Assembly: GCF_026914265.1 (NCBI RefSeq)
Contig: NC_069123.1
Coordinates: 47,438,949-47,502,948, forward strand
Reading direction: 5' to 3'
Source: Mya arenaria
Lineage: Eukaryota; Mollusca; Bivalvia; Myida; Myidae
DNA length: 64,000 nucleotides
Part shown: positions 1 to 12,173 of the stretch, one piece after another
How positions within the stretch are numbered: the first letter of the stretch is position 1
How the letters are laid out: every line of letters begins with the position of its first letter
Notes under the pieces: generated by a model
Database searches by the model: none
What the model was told of the DNA's origin: nothing
The model's input: the letters and a program-made list of their open reading frames with translations, nothing else
Position numbers and translations under genes: made by a program

Positions 1-589
1 AGGTCACTAAGGTATGTTTTGTGAGGTGTCCTTTTTTGTTTGAAATGGTCTGTGTCTTTCATTCCAGTAATGTAATTAAGGTTTGTAATGCATTGTTAAT
101 ATTTAGCAGTTCCGGAAGCAAGTCCTCAAGAGTGCTACATCTGTAGCTGCTTTATGCGATAATTCCTCGGAAACTGTGATTTATAAAGTCTTTGTGTGCC
201 AGATCCCCAGCTTTTGTCTTTGTCTCTCAACCATTGCTTGTATTCTGAGCCCCCCCCCCTTTCATGCGTTGGCCCTTGTTTATAATTTAAGGTACTTTAA
301 CATCCACTTGTTTCTTCGTCTACTCAGTTCCTTGCCCGTTGCTCTTTCCGTCTTTTATAAAAAAAACACACCGTAAATTGTTTCTGTTCCCATAACGTCG
401 TTTCTTTTTGTCATTGTCTGATAGTTTGCTTGTTGATGCATATAACCCCTATTCATTCTCTCCATTTCTTTACACAAATACTCCTCTTTGTTTTTCTGTT
501 TTATCCCTCTTTGTATGCACGTTGAATTTCGGCTCCATTCGTGCCCATGATTACCCTGTAAGAAAAAAGTATAATTTCCGATACCAATG

Positions 590-1690
590 CGAAATTTCCG
601 TTACTATTATTATACAGCGTATATTAAAACAATATTCAGATAACATTGATAAATCTGATATTCTGAGTAGGCATGAATATCTAGAAATACAAGACAATAT
701 ATGGCGAATGGACTTTAGTCAGATTATTGTTAAACCATCAAATAAGATGGTTTATAAATGAAAAGCATATTATTTCAATAAAATATTGTTAATTTCATCT
801 AAATTTTTGTGTAAACATAATCTTTTAAAAAAGTTTTTATATCACAAAGAGGTTATCTACCATTGTTTTATTGTATAAACGAATTATCAAAAAAAAATCT
901 TATCTTCACTGAGCGGATATAACACATCATTGAAAGACCCATGAGGTTTGAAATGTCCGTTACCTGTTGGTAACGGAAATTTTGTCAGATTTAAAAATTG
1001 CTGGTTCAAAAACATGTCTACTAAATGATGTTTAAAATAATGCTGTAACCTCTCGATGCTGTCAACCAATATTTGGCAACAAAATTTTACATTCCCCAAA
1101 ATCATTTCAGATAAAAAGGCAAATGTAAAACGGTACTTACTTTTTCCTCAAAACAGACAAACTGTACTTGTATTTTCGCCATGAACTTCAATTGTTTTAT
1201 GAAAAACACGTGATAAAGAAATGATCGATGTATTATCAATCATTTATGATTGATTAAATCATAGATTTGAACCATTTATCTACCGCATATTGAAAACAAA
1301 GAAAAACGATCACGGAAATTTGGGTATCGGAAATTTTATTATATTGCAAAACGGATAATTAAGAACGCAAAATTCATAGAAAAAAATAAATCATCAATTA
1401 AAATCAACACTGTATAATATGTGTGCAGTTATGAGTACCATGATTTAACACTATAAACACTAGTTAATTTTGATATTAGGATAACGGAAATTTTAGTTAT
1501 TTACTTTTCAGCAACCCGTTTCCTAATTTAATTGTGAAAACTCGGCTGGGTCTTAAAGACAGTTTGATTTTTGCATAGGCAACATAAAAATATATTGTTT
1601 CCAATATTGGAGAGGTGTTTATAATCTTAAAAAATGATATTTAATCATTCATACTCTCAATGTTTTTGACATTGTAACGGCAATTTTATT
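590..1690. repeat. Scattered AACGGAAATTT motif copies
   Basis: The word GTAACGGAAATTT or a close variant occurs at about 591-604 (reverse), 970-983, 1311-1320, 1326-1337, 1481-1494 and 1674-1687. Two copies meet head to head at 956-977 and form an 8-bp perfect stem with a 6-nt loop. Spacing is irregular, so this is not a simple tandem array. It may be the relic of a dispersed repeat or a cluster of protein-binding sites; the sequence does not decide. Confidence 0.4.
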
Positions 1691-3482
1691 CATAAGCCGA
1701 AATGCGGCGACACCTACATATCTGTTAAATAAAAAGTCTTATTTAATAAAGGACATCTTTTAACGATAGTTTGTGTTTCAATGTGCATTGAACCACTTAT
1801 TGGACATGAACAATTGTTTAGCAATGGTGCATTTTTAAAGTAACAGTGGTTAAAATAGTAGATGATTTTGATGTTGCGAAATTACTACAAGTCGCTTTGG
1901 GCTGATATTTGGCACAAACGACGGTGGTATCACGTCACACATTTTGGTTTTCAATAATGAACGTTGTTGGAGAGAAATCATGAATTACACGGGTTGGACC
2001 TCCTTATTGAGAAACAGTGTCAAGCCTGTGCTGTCGGCTGTGTGACGTTTTTATGGAGGGCGCCCTAACGAAAAAACGCACCTGAATCAAGACCGCGTAT
2101 TTTCTTTCTGACCCCTAGTTTTCTCTCCAGAATATACTCAATTTAACCAGAGATTATTCTTACTGACCTCTAGTTCTTCTTGCCTAACTATATCTAATAT
2201 TACCTGGCGTATTTTTTTCTTTCCGGAGAGTAAAGAAAATCACAACAATACAAGTTGATGTTTATGTTCACACACGATGCAATGTCTCTTACTTTAAATT
2301 CATAAATAATTATTGATAGTCATCATGAGTAATGAACGGTGGGGTAGTCAAATGTATTTATATGCCAAAAAGGTTTGTGAATAAAATGTAAGACAATTTT
2401 ATTCGATCGCTACTCAAAATATGATATACTGTATAGCTCAAGATTTTCATCGAACAGGTTTTACAGTGCTGAATTGGACCTGGGGGTTTTTGGTCGCTTC
2501 ATGTCATAAAATATAACAATAATAATTTTAAGTTATTTAAGCTAGAACTTGATAAATTATTGATATAAATCAATTTAGTTCCTCTTGACTGTAACCAAAT
2601 ATAGCGGCACTTACACCGGCTCGCTTCAGATCGAGCTATATTTTAAAAATGACGCGGTAATATAGTGTCCGCCTGCATAGCGACAAGTGCACATAGCAAG
2701 TTGCAGTCTGTTACATAATTATTTTAAGCAAAACGGGAATATGAACATTTTTCAAGTCAGCACATTCTCAGAAGGACGGCCAACGGATAAGTCTCTGCTA
2801 CACCGGATGCAGTTTGAAACTGACGCTATACGTCCATGCGAAAGCTGACCTGTTTACGGCAAAGTTATGATGAACCACCCTAGACATATATTGGCAGAAA
2901 TCACTAAAGGGACTAAACTATTGACTTTTATGAGTTCTTAAGTAGTGATTATGAGTATTAGAGTATTGATGAACTCTTTGGGATGTATCTTCCACATTTT
3001 TCTTATTTTGTTTTAAATCTGAGTTTTTGCTCGATTTTTAGCCTTTACTAGTATATTATAAGCTTTTGTGTAATGACTCTCGAGTCCGCTTCCTGGGTCA
3101 ACCCCACCAGTACGTGTATACAAACCAAATTCAACTGCAAGACGAGATGGATAACCAAGTCGAATACATTTGACAGAAACAACCCACACCATTAAAATGC
3201 CTGTTTTATTGTATTTTAAGCGTATACTACTTATGAAAATTAATGAGTGAAGTTTTAATTATACATGACTTTTACTCAACGACCTGCACTTCTTTTTCTG
3301 TTAGACACCATGTTAGATGATATTTAATACTTAACTAAAGTTCATTGGTCAATTCACTAACATAGTATATATAGTTTATCCATATATGTTAAAAACTATA
3401 ACTATATAGACTTGTGCTGCGGTGTAGTTTTCGATCAGTATCATTTTCAGAGGTCAGCAAAACTCTAAACTGCAACAATTTG

Positions 3483-3545
3483 ATAAAATGGCGCGCTTTG
3501 AAGCCGTGCACGGCGTCGACGTCATTGAAGTGACGTCCCGTTCAT
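3483..3545. promoter_or_regulatory. CpG-rich patch with two CRE-like sites
   Basis: Inside very AT-rich DNA this short stretch is rich in CG dinucleotides. It carries GACGTCA at about 3518-3524 and TGACGTC about 8 bp further on, which resemble CREB/ATF sites. It could be a small promoter, perhaps for an unseen first exon. No TATA box or linked coding exon was found, so the call is weak. Confidence 0.2.
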
Positions 3546-4371
3546 TCGAGAAGTAACTTTCAAACGAATGTGCGCATGATAAGGTAATGAAATGCTGTTT
3601 GATAAGTATCGATGAATGATTAAATATCTATAGAAAGGTTAAATGAACAAATGCCTTTTAAACGATGTATTGAGGTTTTTTTTAAAGGTCTACACAGTTT
3701 TCTCAAGACTCTGACACGCCGTTTGTAGAGCTCGACCTTAATCATTCATATTTGCGCAAGGAAACAAGTAAACAATATAGCACGTGGTGCAAAAAACGGT
3801 CATTTTCTTATTCCTAGTCTTTATGGTGTATAAATTAAGATAAGTTGCCTCTGCCTCCAGTAAGATAGGCGTCAAAGCATGATAACGTCAAGCTTAATTT
3901 CAACATCGCCCTATATATACTGTGATATTTTAAAGAAAGTGTTCAGAATCAGAGTTTATCAATATATAGGTGAATCCTTCAGTTTCACAAATTTACATTT
4001 GTCATACCTTAGATGTGGTTGATGGCATTTTAAGGAAGTTAATAGATGGCGGTGCGGTGCAAGCGAACAGTGGGGTTGTAATAAAATATTAATTTTTAGT
4101 GTATAATGTTACAAGGAAAATGTGTACCCAGTTCATTGTCTTGTATATATTGACCCTTTAAATATAGCCTAATAAAGATTAAATATATTTATCTAGGGTC
4201 GGTCGGGTTAGTGTAAACAATCATTTGCATGAGTTACGCCCATTTAGGACATTCTTGGAAGTGGCGATTAGCACACTTGTACGATACCTCTAAAAAGGAT
4301 GCAAGTGTTCAATGGAAAATCTCTCAAAGAAAAAAATGACTTTTTCTTCCACAAATAAGTGAGAATACTAA

Positions 4372-4853
4372 CTACCAAAACATGAGGAATTCATGCAAGT
4401 TTTCACTGATGTGAGAACTAACCCATTTGTGGACTTTGGTCCTATAATGGTAGGTTGTAACCGAAGAATCGATAACGGCGTTTGATTCGACATTTACCAA
4501 GCGTTTGTTAATTATGATGTTGACAGTTGGCGGGAAAAAGGAAAATGACAACGGAAGAGGATTTCGAGAAACTGACATACACACAAGTTCGTATATTGTT
4601 CATACTTTTATTTACACACACTATTTTGAGTAAAATTTGTCAATAACAAAATATGTGTCCCTAGACACAGGTTAAACTTACTGCATATATAATATAGTTT
4701 GTCCACGACCAAACGCACAAGAGGGTCCATGTAGTCAACTTCACGTTGAACACGGATAGTTTTTAACTTTAAAACACCTGTCTCCGCGAATGGGATTTGC
4801 AGCCAGATTCTGATTTGATCATTTCGAAAGTTTATACTCAAAACAACCACCAT
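4372..4853 (-). CDS. Hypothetical two-exon small protein
   Basis: This is a candidate gene of unknown function on the minus strand. Exon 1 runs from 4853 to 4682, starts with ATG in the context AAAATGG and ends at a consensus GTAAGT donor. Exon 2 runs from 4571 to 4372 after a GTATGTCAG acceptor and ends in TAG. The join is in phase (172 nt = 57 codons + 1; 200 nt = 2 + 66 codons) and predicts about 123 residues. The product has no signal peptide, obvious membrane helix or domain I recognise; the first half looks like an alternating hydrophobic, globular sequence. The intron of about 110 nt is short for this window. A transposon begins only 27 bp upstream of the ATG. It could instead be the first exons of a longer gene, or chance. 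Confidence 0.35.
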
Positions 4854-4880
4854 TTTCCCATTGAGTCATTATTATAATTA

Positions 4881-6158
4881 TGCACCAGTCAATTGTAACC
4901 ACAGTCCCCCCAGGTCCGGGGGGATAGCCGGGGAAATGGGCCGTGTTTTTACCTTTCAGGTGGCCCAGCAGTGCCAGGTGAATGTGGTGGTTTTGTCTTT
5001 GCGCCGAAAATGGCTGGGAATGGGCCTTACTAGCTTAGAGTCCATGGAGTGCACAGGGCTCAACATTAACCACTGCCCGATTGCCCGGGGCAAGTAATTT
5101 TTGCAGGCGGGCAGTAGTTTTTAGAATCTACCTGCCCGATCGGGCAGTAACAAAAAAAAACTTGTCATAGTGGCGACTTTTCTGGTAAAAAATAGTAGTC
5201 CGTAATCTCCTTCTTGGAGAGTATTTATCAAACCAAAACTAATGCACTCATTGGTTGTTGACTCGAAAAATCGGGTCAAATGGAGCTCCTCTGACATTTT
5301 CATTCGAAACTACGATGGCGAAGACTGCCGAATATTTTCCGATAGAGCTCAAGTTATTCCGTCTAGATCCGTTGGCCAATCGCGTGAGCTGCACCAAATC
5401 CATATAGCTAGCATTCCAGTTAATGCCCTCACAATGTACACAAATCGTCAAATGATGTTTTGACAGTCGACGCTGTCAAGTTTTTTTAATGTTTCAAACG
5501 AAAAAAGGCTAAGTCATCCGAGAAAAAGACCAGCTATAAAAAGAAACGAAAACGACGCTGGGTCGAGTCTTGGGGAAACAATTTTCCTGGACTCAGACAC
5601 AGCGAGAATGGTCATTTTGGCTATTTTTCGGACTGCTCCAATTTTCGGTGCTCGGTTTTTGGAACTTTACGATTTCACTTTACATTGCGATAAATTGTAA
5701 TTTACTTCAAAATAAATGTAAGATTACAAGGCTAAGATAATAAGAGGTTGACTGTTGGTTCTTATAATTCAATTTTATTTCATCCTTAATAATTTGAATG
5801 TATGTGCTATTAGTTACAAATTTCATGACAACTGATTTATTTCAAATACAGCAAGCCCTGATGTGCAGGTTGAATCTGGAAATGGGTTTTGATGTGAAGT
5901 ATAACAACAAAATGAGCCCCCAAAAATTGGGCAAGTAAAAAATCCATTCGGGCAAGTGAAAATGGCTAGGTGGTTGCCCGAAGGGCAACCAAGTATTAGA
6001 ATAAGCGTCAAGCCCTGGTGCAGGGGCATTTGGCGGGGATTTTAACAGCAGTTTGTCCCCGCTGGACGGGGATCTTACCCGGGCTTGGCTGTACCAAAAG
6101 TCAAAGTCCCCGCTATTCCCCGGACCTGGGGGAGCCGTGGTTACAATTGACTGGTGCA
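4881..6158. mobile_element. Non-autonomous TIR transposon, TTA target repeat (split copy)
   Basis: The left end (4881, TGCACCAGTCAATTGTAACC) is repeated inverted at the right end (up to 6158). The homology continues inward through a GC-rich 'ccaggtccgggg' stretch. A TTA triplet lies on both sides (4878-4880 and 6159-6161), as expected for a 3-bp target duplication of the PIF/Harbinger type. There is no transposase frame. The middle (about 5054-6017) is a later insertion; without it the element would be about 315 bp, close to its neighbour at 6196-6498. The superfamily call rests on the duplication length and is inference. Confidence 0.7.
5054..6017. mobile_element. CAGGGCT...AGCCCTG element nested in the TTA element
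   Basis: The sequence starts CAGGGCTCAACATTAACC and ends with the inverted counterpart AGCGTCAAGCCCTG. Inside both ends are 'TTGCCCG/GGGCAAG' palindromic blocks. GTGCA lies directly on each side (5049-5053 and 6018-6022). Comparison with the uninterrupted neighbour at 6196-6498 shows that this block is extra. CAGGG termini suggest the hAT superfamily. I see no transposase. The interior carries a more CpG-rich segment (about 5280-5410) with a CCAAT-like site, possibly captured sequence. Confidence 0.6.
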
Positions 6159-6195
6159 TTAAGTTGGTTTTATTAAGTGGGTTATTCAGCAGTTA

Positions 6196-6498
6196 TGCAT
6201 GAGTCAGTTGTAACCACAGCCTGGGGAATAGTGGGGACATTGACTTTCGGTCCAGCCAAGCCCGGGTAAAATCCCCACCCTGCAGCCATGAACTGCTGGT
6301 AAAATCCCCGCCAAAATGGCAAATGCCCCAGGGACCCTAGGTAAGGCTCATTCCTCGCTATATTTGGCGCAAAGACAAAATCACCACATTCACCTGGCAC
6401 TGCGGGGCCACCTGAAAGGTAAAACACAGCCCATTTCCCCGGCTATCCCCGTTAAACCCCCGGACTTGGGAGGTCCTTGGTTACAATTGACTGGTGCA
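6196..6498. mobile_element. Uninterrupted copy of the TTA-flanked TIR element, inverted
   Basis: This 303-bp copy has the same terminal repeats as the element at 4881-6158 (TGCATGAGTCAGTTGTAACC and, inverted, GGTTACAATTGACTGGTGCA). It lies in the opposite orientation, 37 bp from its neighbour. TTA flanks it at 6193-6195 and 6499-6501. It serves as the empty-site reference showing that 5054-6017 is an insertion in the other copy. Confidence 0.7.
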
Positions 6499-6720
6499 TT
6501 AGCGTAGATGTATTGCCAGACTAGCAAGAGACACTCCTGCCAACACTAACATAGTAATTAGTTATTTTTGCTAAACTATAGTCAAAACTATTAAATCTTC
6601 AACTAGGCTGTCCCAGACTTCTGCAAATTCAATGGTTTGGAATGGTTTTATTTGACGCGTAACCAAAACTGGAATATTAGGATCTACATCCAAGTTTTCC
6701 ATCTTCTCTTTATTTTTTAG

Positions 6721-8750
6721 AGGCTAAAGGCTGCTGTTCACCATACAACTCTACAGATATGTAAAGAACACGCAGATGAGAAAAATGTACAGCTGAACAA
6801 GATGGTTGTGGCCGCCATCTCCGAGACGACTTGGAAGAAGTGTGAACAATTTGCTACAGATCTGGAGCTATTTGCAAAGTACTTATTGTTATAAAAAAAA
6901 ATTAAAGTGTCTCACTTAACTTCAAAAAGATCCATGTATCTACTTAGTTTCCTATTAAAGTAGGAGTTACATTACCAAGGGCATCATAGAAAATGTTAAT
7001 AATTACTTGTCCAGATGTTTGCAAACACATATGGCAAGCGCGAAGCTGACTGTACGTAAATACACAGTAGCGTAATGAATTTTTGAAAGGTCAAAGTTTT
7101 CGTCATACCAAAATTCCATAATTTGAAATAAAAACGGAATGGGGGTAGGGATAAGACATCGTTCTGTCTAATCCCATATTGGCCCTAGCTGTGTGCTTGT
7201 ATGGTATGATTAAGCTATAGTTTTAGAAAATGTATAATCTATGTTGTATCAATTTCAGGCATGCAAAAAGAAGCACAATAAATGCAGATGATGTGAAAAT
7301 GTTGATAAGGAAAACACCTAAATTGGTATGACTTCATTTTGGGTTTTGTTGTCATTGACATTTAAGCTTTCATTGAACAAGCCCGAAGACTATTATGTTC
7401 ATATAATAATATGATTATAACCCACAAGTCTAAATATATACACATATGACATCATCCAGATTTTTTACAAGCCTGCTTTTGGTGTGCCGATATGTGGCTA
7501 TTTTAATCACTGGTTTCTGTAGCATGTTCACAGGGACTTTACTTTGCAGTCTGTTTAATGCCTGTGCTATTTTGAATGGGAAATTGGAAAACTTGGATCA
7601 TGTTATAATTTGAAAAATAAAAAAGTTTGAAAAACAACAACAACATTTCGCCCAATATTTTGGATTCATTTCAACCCCAATGCCTTCCAAATTTGGATTT
7701 TTTTCTAACTTTAGGAAAATACAAAATCATGCCAAAGTAGCTGATACATTGTATAAATATTATTAATACATGTTTTTACCATTTGTGTACACTATGCTGT
7801 TATAACTTTTGTAAAGATTTTGTCTGTTTTTCAAGATATACATTGCTTTTTTATTCATTCATAGAAATTGTGTCAAACAAATTGGGAAAATATTCTGAAT
7901 GTTGGTGGAGAATCACATTTTTTTAAGTGAGAACAGCCTTTAAAAGTCAGTAAAGTGCACCAAGTAAAAAACCCCATGTCTTTACCATTTAAAGTCTAAA
8001 CAATATGGATTATAATAAATAAAGTAAGCAGTATTAAGTGTTGGTAAATGGATGCCTTATGCCATGGGAAACATTTATAAGGTGACAACATACATTTGAA
8101 CATACAAAACAAATTTTACACTCGTCTTCCTTATTGCAGTTTGTCCCTGTTACCAATGCTAAAACATTCTTTTCTCCCCATTTTTTGATACAAATAAGTG
8201 AAAAAGGAATTTTAAATATATACACATTTAGTTTGTTTCTTATTTTGAAGGAAAAACACATATTGTTGTTGGCGTCATTTGTGTTAACCTTGGTTATTAC
8301 TCAATTACAAATCACTTGCAAAAGTAAATACACACTTTTTCAGCAAGGTCTATAACTCCGGCTGTAACATTGTTGAGTTATGGCTTATTCTTTAATTGAA
8401 AAAGCACTGAGTGTTGGCATCAGCTCCTCTGCACTCTTGCGTTCTTATTAGCCATGGGCATTTAACTAGTTAGTGAGAATGCATTGCATGGGCTAACAGC
8501 TAAGTGCAAAATGGTAATAACTCAATATAGAAATAGAAGGCGATACAACAGTCTTGTATTAAGCTCTCAATATGTACTTCTTTCCTATTTTTAGCTGGAC
8601 TATATCAATGGAGTTCAAGAAGAACTGAATGCTTCTAAACCAGAGCCTAAAAAGAGAAGCAAGAAAGGTAAAGGGAAGCAGACGTCCGTTGGAGCCTCCA
8701 CCAGTCCCAGTGATCAGACAGAACCCGTCATTGTAGAGGAGGAGAGCTGA
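6721..8750 (+). CDS. CENPS: Centromere protein S (CENP-S/MHF1), 3' exons
   Basis: CENP-S is a small histone-fold protein that pairs with CENP-X. The pair acts at kinetochores and, with FANCM, at blocked replication forks. Three exons are visible: 6721-6878, 7259-7325 and 8595-8750, joined at GT-AG borders in phase and ending in TGA. The translation starts RLKAAVHHTTLQ and contains AAISETTWKKCEQF, DLELFAKHAKRSTIN and ADDVKMLIRK, which follow the vertebrate CENP-S histone fold closely. After the fold comes a lysine-rich stretch (KPEPKKRSKKGKGK) and a short acidic end. A TAG sits in frame just before 6721, so that is a splice acceptor and the first coding exon, about 10-20 residues, lies upstream. 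I could not identify it. The upstream intron or promoter region holds the transposons at 4.9-6.5 kb. A polyadenylation signal AATAAA occurs near 8995. Confidence 0.88.
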
Positions 8751-9427
8751 TAAATCAACAAATGAAGGAGTAAAAATGTTTAAAATGGATGTAGATTAAG
8801 AAGCTGCAAGTACTGTTATGCTTTCGCACCTTAAAATGACTGCATGACTGTGAATGAGTTTAACAGTTAAAGGGGAATTTAGGCATTGGTTGCATCATTT
8901 GGTAAATATGTGTCTCAAGTGTTCTGCAGGGATTTCATGACTGATATGGCATTTTGTCAATAACTCAGAGTTCTATAGGTCTAATTAATTCTAAAATAAA
9001 GACTGGGAGCTTATGAATTTAGACTTTTCTACAGTGTATTGCTGGTACAGATGCATCAAATTAGAAGGAAGTATATGAACATTGTATGGGTATAAATGAC
9101 TTTGAAAAGGGGTCTAAGCCCCTTTACCCTGCTTTGAGCATGAATACTCATACCCAAACAGCCCCCAAATATTTTGTACCCTTAATTTAGTTTTCTGACA
9201 ACTCCATTAACAATGATTTAAATTATTGATGCCTGGTGCCCCCATATAAGTTGGTACTGTTTAAAAGGATATTACTTGGAGATGCTGATTACTTGTATGG
9301 AAAATGAATGACCTAAAGTACATTATATTATACATAATCTAATAAATATTACAACTTTTATATATCCGTTCTTCATTCTAACGATAATTTTATATGAAAT
9401 GACCTATGTTGATTTTTTTTAAGACCC
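8751..9427. other. CENP-S 3' UTR and intergenic DNA
   Basis: The sequence following the CENP-S stop contains AATAAA signals near 8995 and 9340. Nothing else coding is seen. Confidence 0.45.
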
Positions 9428-9429
9428 CA

Positions 9430-9800
9430 AGAGTTATCGCCCTTTAATTATAGAAGTACTCTTAAATCGTTCTTGTCCAATCAACACTTAGAACCCTTTG
9501 TCCAATCATTACCAAAGTAGATCTGAATGTGTATGGGCATAATATCTCGGATAAGTTCGATAACCAGTCATTTGCTGTAGTTACTCGAGAGCTGTCGCCC
9601 TTCTATTATCGAAATTACCTTAAATCAGTCTTGTCCAATCAATACCTTAAGTCTAATCATTACGATATTTGGTCAGAATGTGTATGGGCATAATTACCTC
9701 GAATAAATTCGTTACCAGCCATATCGCTTTTGTCATTCGAGGGTTACCCCCCTTTAGTAGAACCTTAAATCTGTTTTGTCGGATCAATTCCTTTAGAAGC
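9430..9800. repeat. Degenerate tandem repeat, period about 155 bp
   Basis: The block 'tcgccctt-ta-ttat' recurs at about 9434, 9592 and, degenerate, 9745. Between them the phrases 'tgtccaatca' and 'gaatgtgtatgggcataat' repeat in the same order. About 2.3 copies are visible, clearly diverged. There is no coding content. Confidence 0.6.
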
Positions 9801-10089
9801 CAATAAACACCTATTGAACTGTTTAAATCTTGACTTTTTTCGTTTTTATGTATCTGTGCTACATGTAGCTATATTAAAGAAAGAATATTTTGTCATCCAT
9901 ATTTGTCCTGAGTACAATGTAACTTACTATCTCTCAAACGGGAAATTCACAATGTGTAAAATGAGCGAAAAATGGTCTAGTTTGTTTACATTTTGAAAAG
10001 GGACGATATGCATGGTCAAGTGTAAAGACCCGTCTCCTGCTGTCAGCAAGCCGTGCATCCTTATCAGTATAAGCGAAATAAGTACATTT

Positions 10090-10358
10090 CAGGGGCGGTT
10101 CCAGGATACGATGTTGGATGGGGTGTAAGCTTTTGACTTCCGCCCCTCCCTTAGAACTAAATGGGTTTTTTAAAGTGTCGGGAGAGGGGTTGGAGGGTAC
10201 TCCCCCAAGAAAATATTAACAACTGCTAGTCCGTATTCAGGAATTTTGGGCGTATTTTATTACCTTTTTCTCTTATATTGAAATAAAAAAAGTACGGTTT
10301 AAAGGGGAGGATTCGCGCCGAGTGAACTCCTCCCCCCCTCCCTGGACCCGCTGCTAGT
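10090..10358. mobile_element. MITE-like element with GGGGCGG(T)TCCAGG ends
   Basis: The left end reads GGGGCGGTTCCAGGATACGA. The right end carries the inverted counterpart CCTCCCTGGACCCGCTGC, with C-rich runs inside both ends. The shape resembles short non-autonomous DNA elements of marine invertebrates. The terminal repeats are imperfect and I did not find a clear target duplication. Confidence 0.4.
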
Positions 10359-12173
10359 GCATGTAGCCTTTATAATACGTGTCATTCACCGCAAGTCGTT
10401 TTGTCACGTAATTAAGAAGTTTAACGTTAGCAGTCTTGATCTTGAACTGTGTTAGTAGTCTCAAAAAGAGCAGCCATTGCCGGGTTCTACCATGTATAAT
10501 GCTAGAATAATTTAATAGTACGTCTATATGAACACCGGCTGAACCCGGGTAGCTATATAAAAGTATCAAGTTTTAAAAACGATTCTTTTTACTGAATATA
10601 TGAAAGAAGTAACCCGGACCACGACGAACGAGATTTGATATGCTGATTGTCCTGATGGGACAAATATTTCTTTAATTCATTGTCGCTTGGTCTAATACTT
10701 TGAGGTTTTTAATGTTTATGGCTCTACGGTATTGCCATAGTGCTCGGCAATGAGTGCTTTGGCATGCTATACAGAAGGTTTAAATATCAATATATGCATG
10801 TCTATCAAACGGCGGTTTAGTTTTTAAGATCGATTTGTTTATGGGTGTATTTGTCTATTAGACTTGTTTTATTGAATAGTTCGCATTGAATGTATGAATA
10901 CACTAGGTTATCTGAACTGTGGTGAATTTCAACAATTATTTGTTGTAACCTGACCATACCAATAAAATCATGCGGGGTAAACGAAACCCATTTTCGATCA
11001 ATAGTTCTGACATTGAATTGTCTATACTGAACTATTTGAGATCGTATCAAATACATATTTATTCAGAGATTTTATACACACATGAGAATGTTTGCGTCCC
11101 ATTGTATCTTATTTTAATACCGCGCAATCTTATCATATACTTGTAATAAATTAAAGATCTTAACTTTAATAAAAACTTCGAAGTGAAAGTTATCTTAGTA
11201 CAAACTTGAACCGCTTGTAAAAATCGGGATATAAAGTATTATATATGAACATGGATATGGTAAAATGAAGAAAGTAAGTAAACTTTTGTAGGCGGGTTGT
11301 TTTTGCAATTATGGGCTCATAGACACACAGTACGGGAAAAAAATATATATACTGCCATTCTTGGATTTTATTCTTCAAATCGTGTGAGGCATGTCCAGGT
11401 CTCAACGATACTTAAAATATGGGAACAAGAACTAAAGGACAATCCAAGATCAGTTTTATAACATACATTAGAGTTGGCAAGACTTGTACCAGACGGCAAT
11501 CATAAAACCGATTTGTAGATATCTGAAAATAGTTATGAATTATAAAGTATATAACCAAAAAGGTGTTGTTATTTTAATATAATCATTTCTTTGACTTAAA
11601 TGAGTGAATGGCGATCTGGGATCTAAATAATTAGTTAATCAAGGGGAAGCACACTAGATAGAAGTTATTATATCGACATTATACAAACAAGTTTGACGGC
11701 CTACAATTCAAATACCTTGATAAAGTACACCGCTCATGAGATCATTAAAGGATATGTCAACTAAGATGAAACTGATAAGCCTTTGGTCACATACTTCTTC
11801 TTAGATATTGTTTGGTTTAGCGGATAATTGCTAGACTTTTATATACTGAACAAATGGCAATGTTTAAACAGCGCGGTAAACGGATACTTCTTAAATGTTT
11901 AAACTATTTGCATGACCCCAAAATCTAAATTTATGGGCAATGGTAGGCAAAAATGGATATCACAAAATATAAAAATGCATTATATAATTGTTAAACCCGA
12001 GTCATTTTCTTCAGGGGTTTTAATTAGATGTAGTTTTGGCATGGATGCTCTAACGTTTTGAAATCACTAGCTAAAAGCAATATCTATACACGGCTAAATT
12101 GTTCATTTGTTTTACTGTTGATAAGACAAAAGAGCAGGACAAATACAGAGTGGCTTTGTTTCAGAACAATAGG
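10359..12173. other. Intergenic, nothing recognised
   Basis: This is AT-rich sequence with no exon, repeat or RNA gene that I can support. Confidence 0.45.

Larger units (their letters stand above)
1..4371. other. Region without a confident gene
   Basis: I see no coding exon I can defend here. Open frames at about 408-761 (+) and 887-1105 (-) have no recognisable domain and no convincing splice context. A stretch at 106-175 has an acceptor-like TTTAG in front and stays open, but I could not connect it to anything. The region holds repeated copies of a short AACGGAAATTT motif (590-1690) and a CpG-rich patch near 3490-3545, described separately. Confidence 0.5.

Noticed and set aside
408-761. 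A 117-residue frame at the left edge
   Set aside because: Low-complexity start, no domain, and it overlaps the scattered AACGGAAATTT motif.
4046-4070. ATG GCG GTG CGG... as CENP-S exon 1
   Set aside because: The possible donor (GTGGGG) is weak and the basic residues do not resemble the Glu/Gln-rich N-terminus of CENP-S.
5842-6507. Open frames of 60-105 residues around the transposons
   Set aside because: They lie within terminal-repeat sequence and appear in mirror-image form in both element copies.
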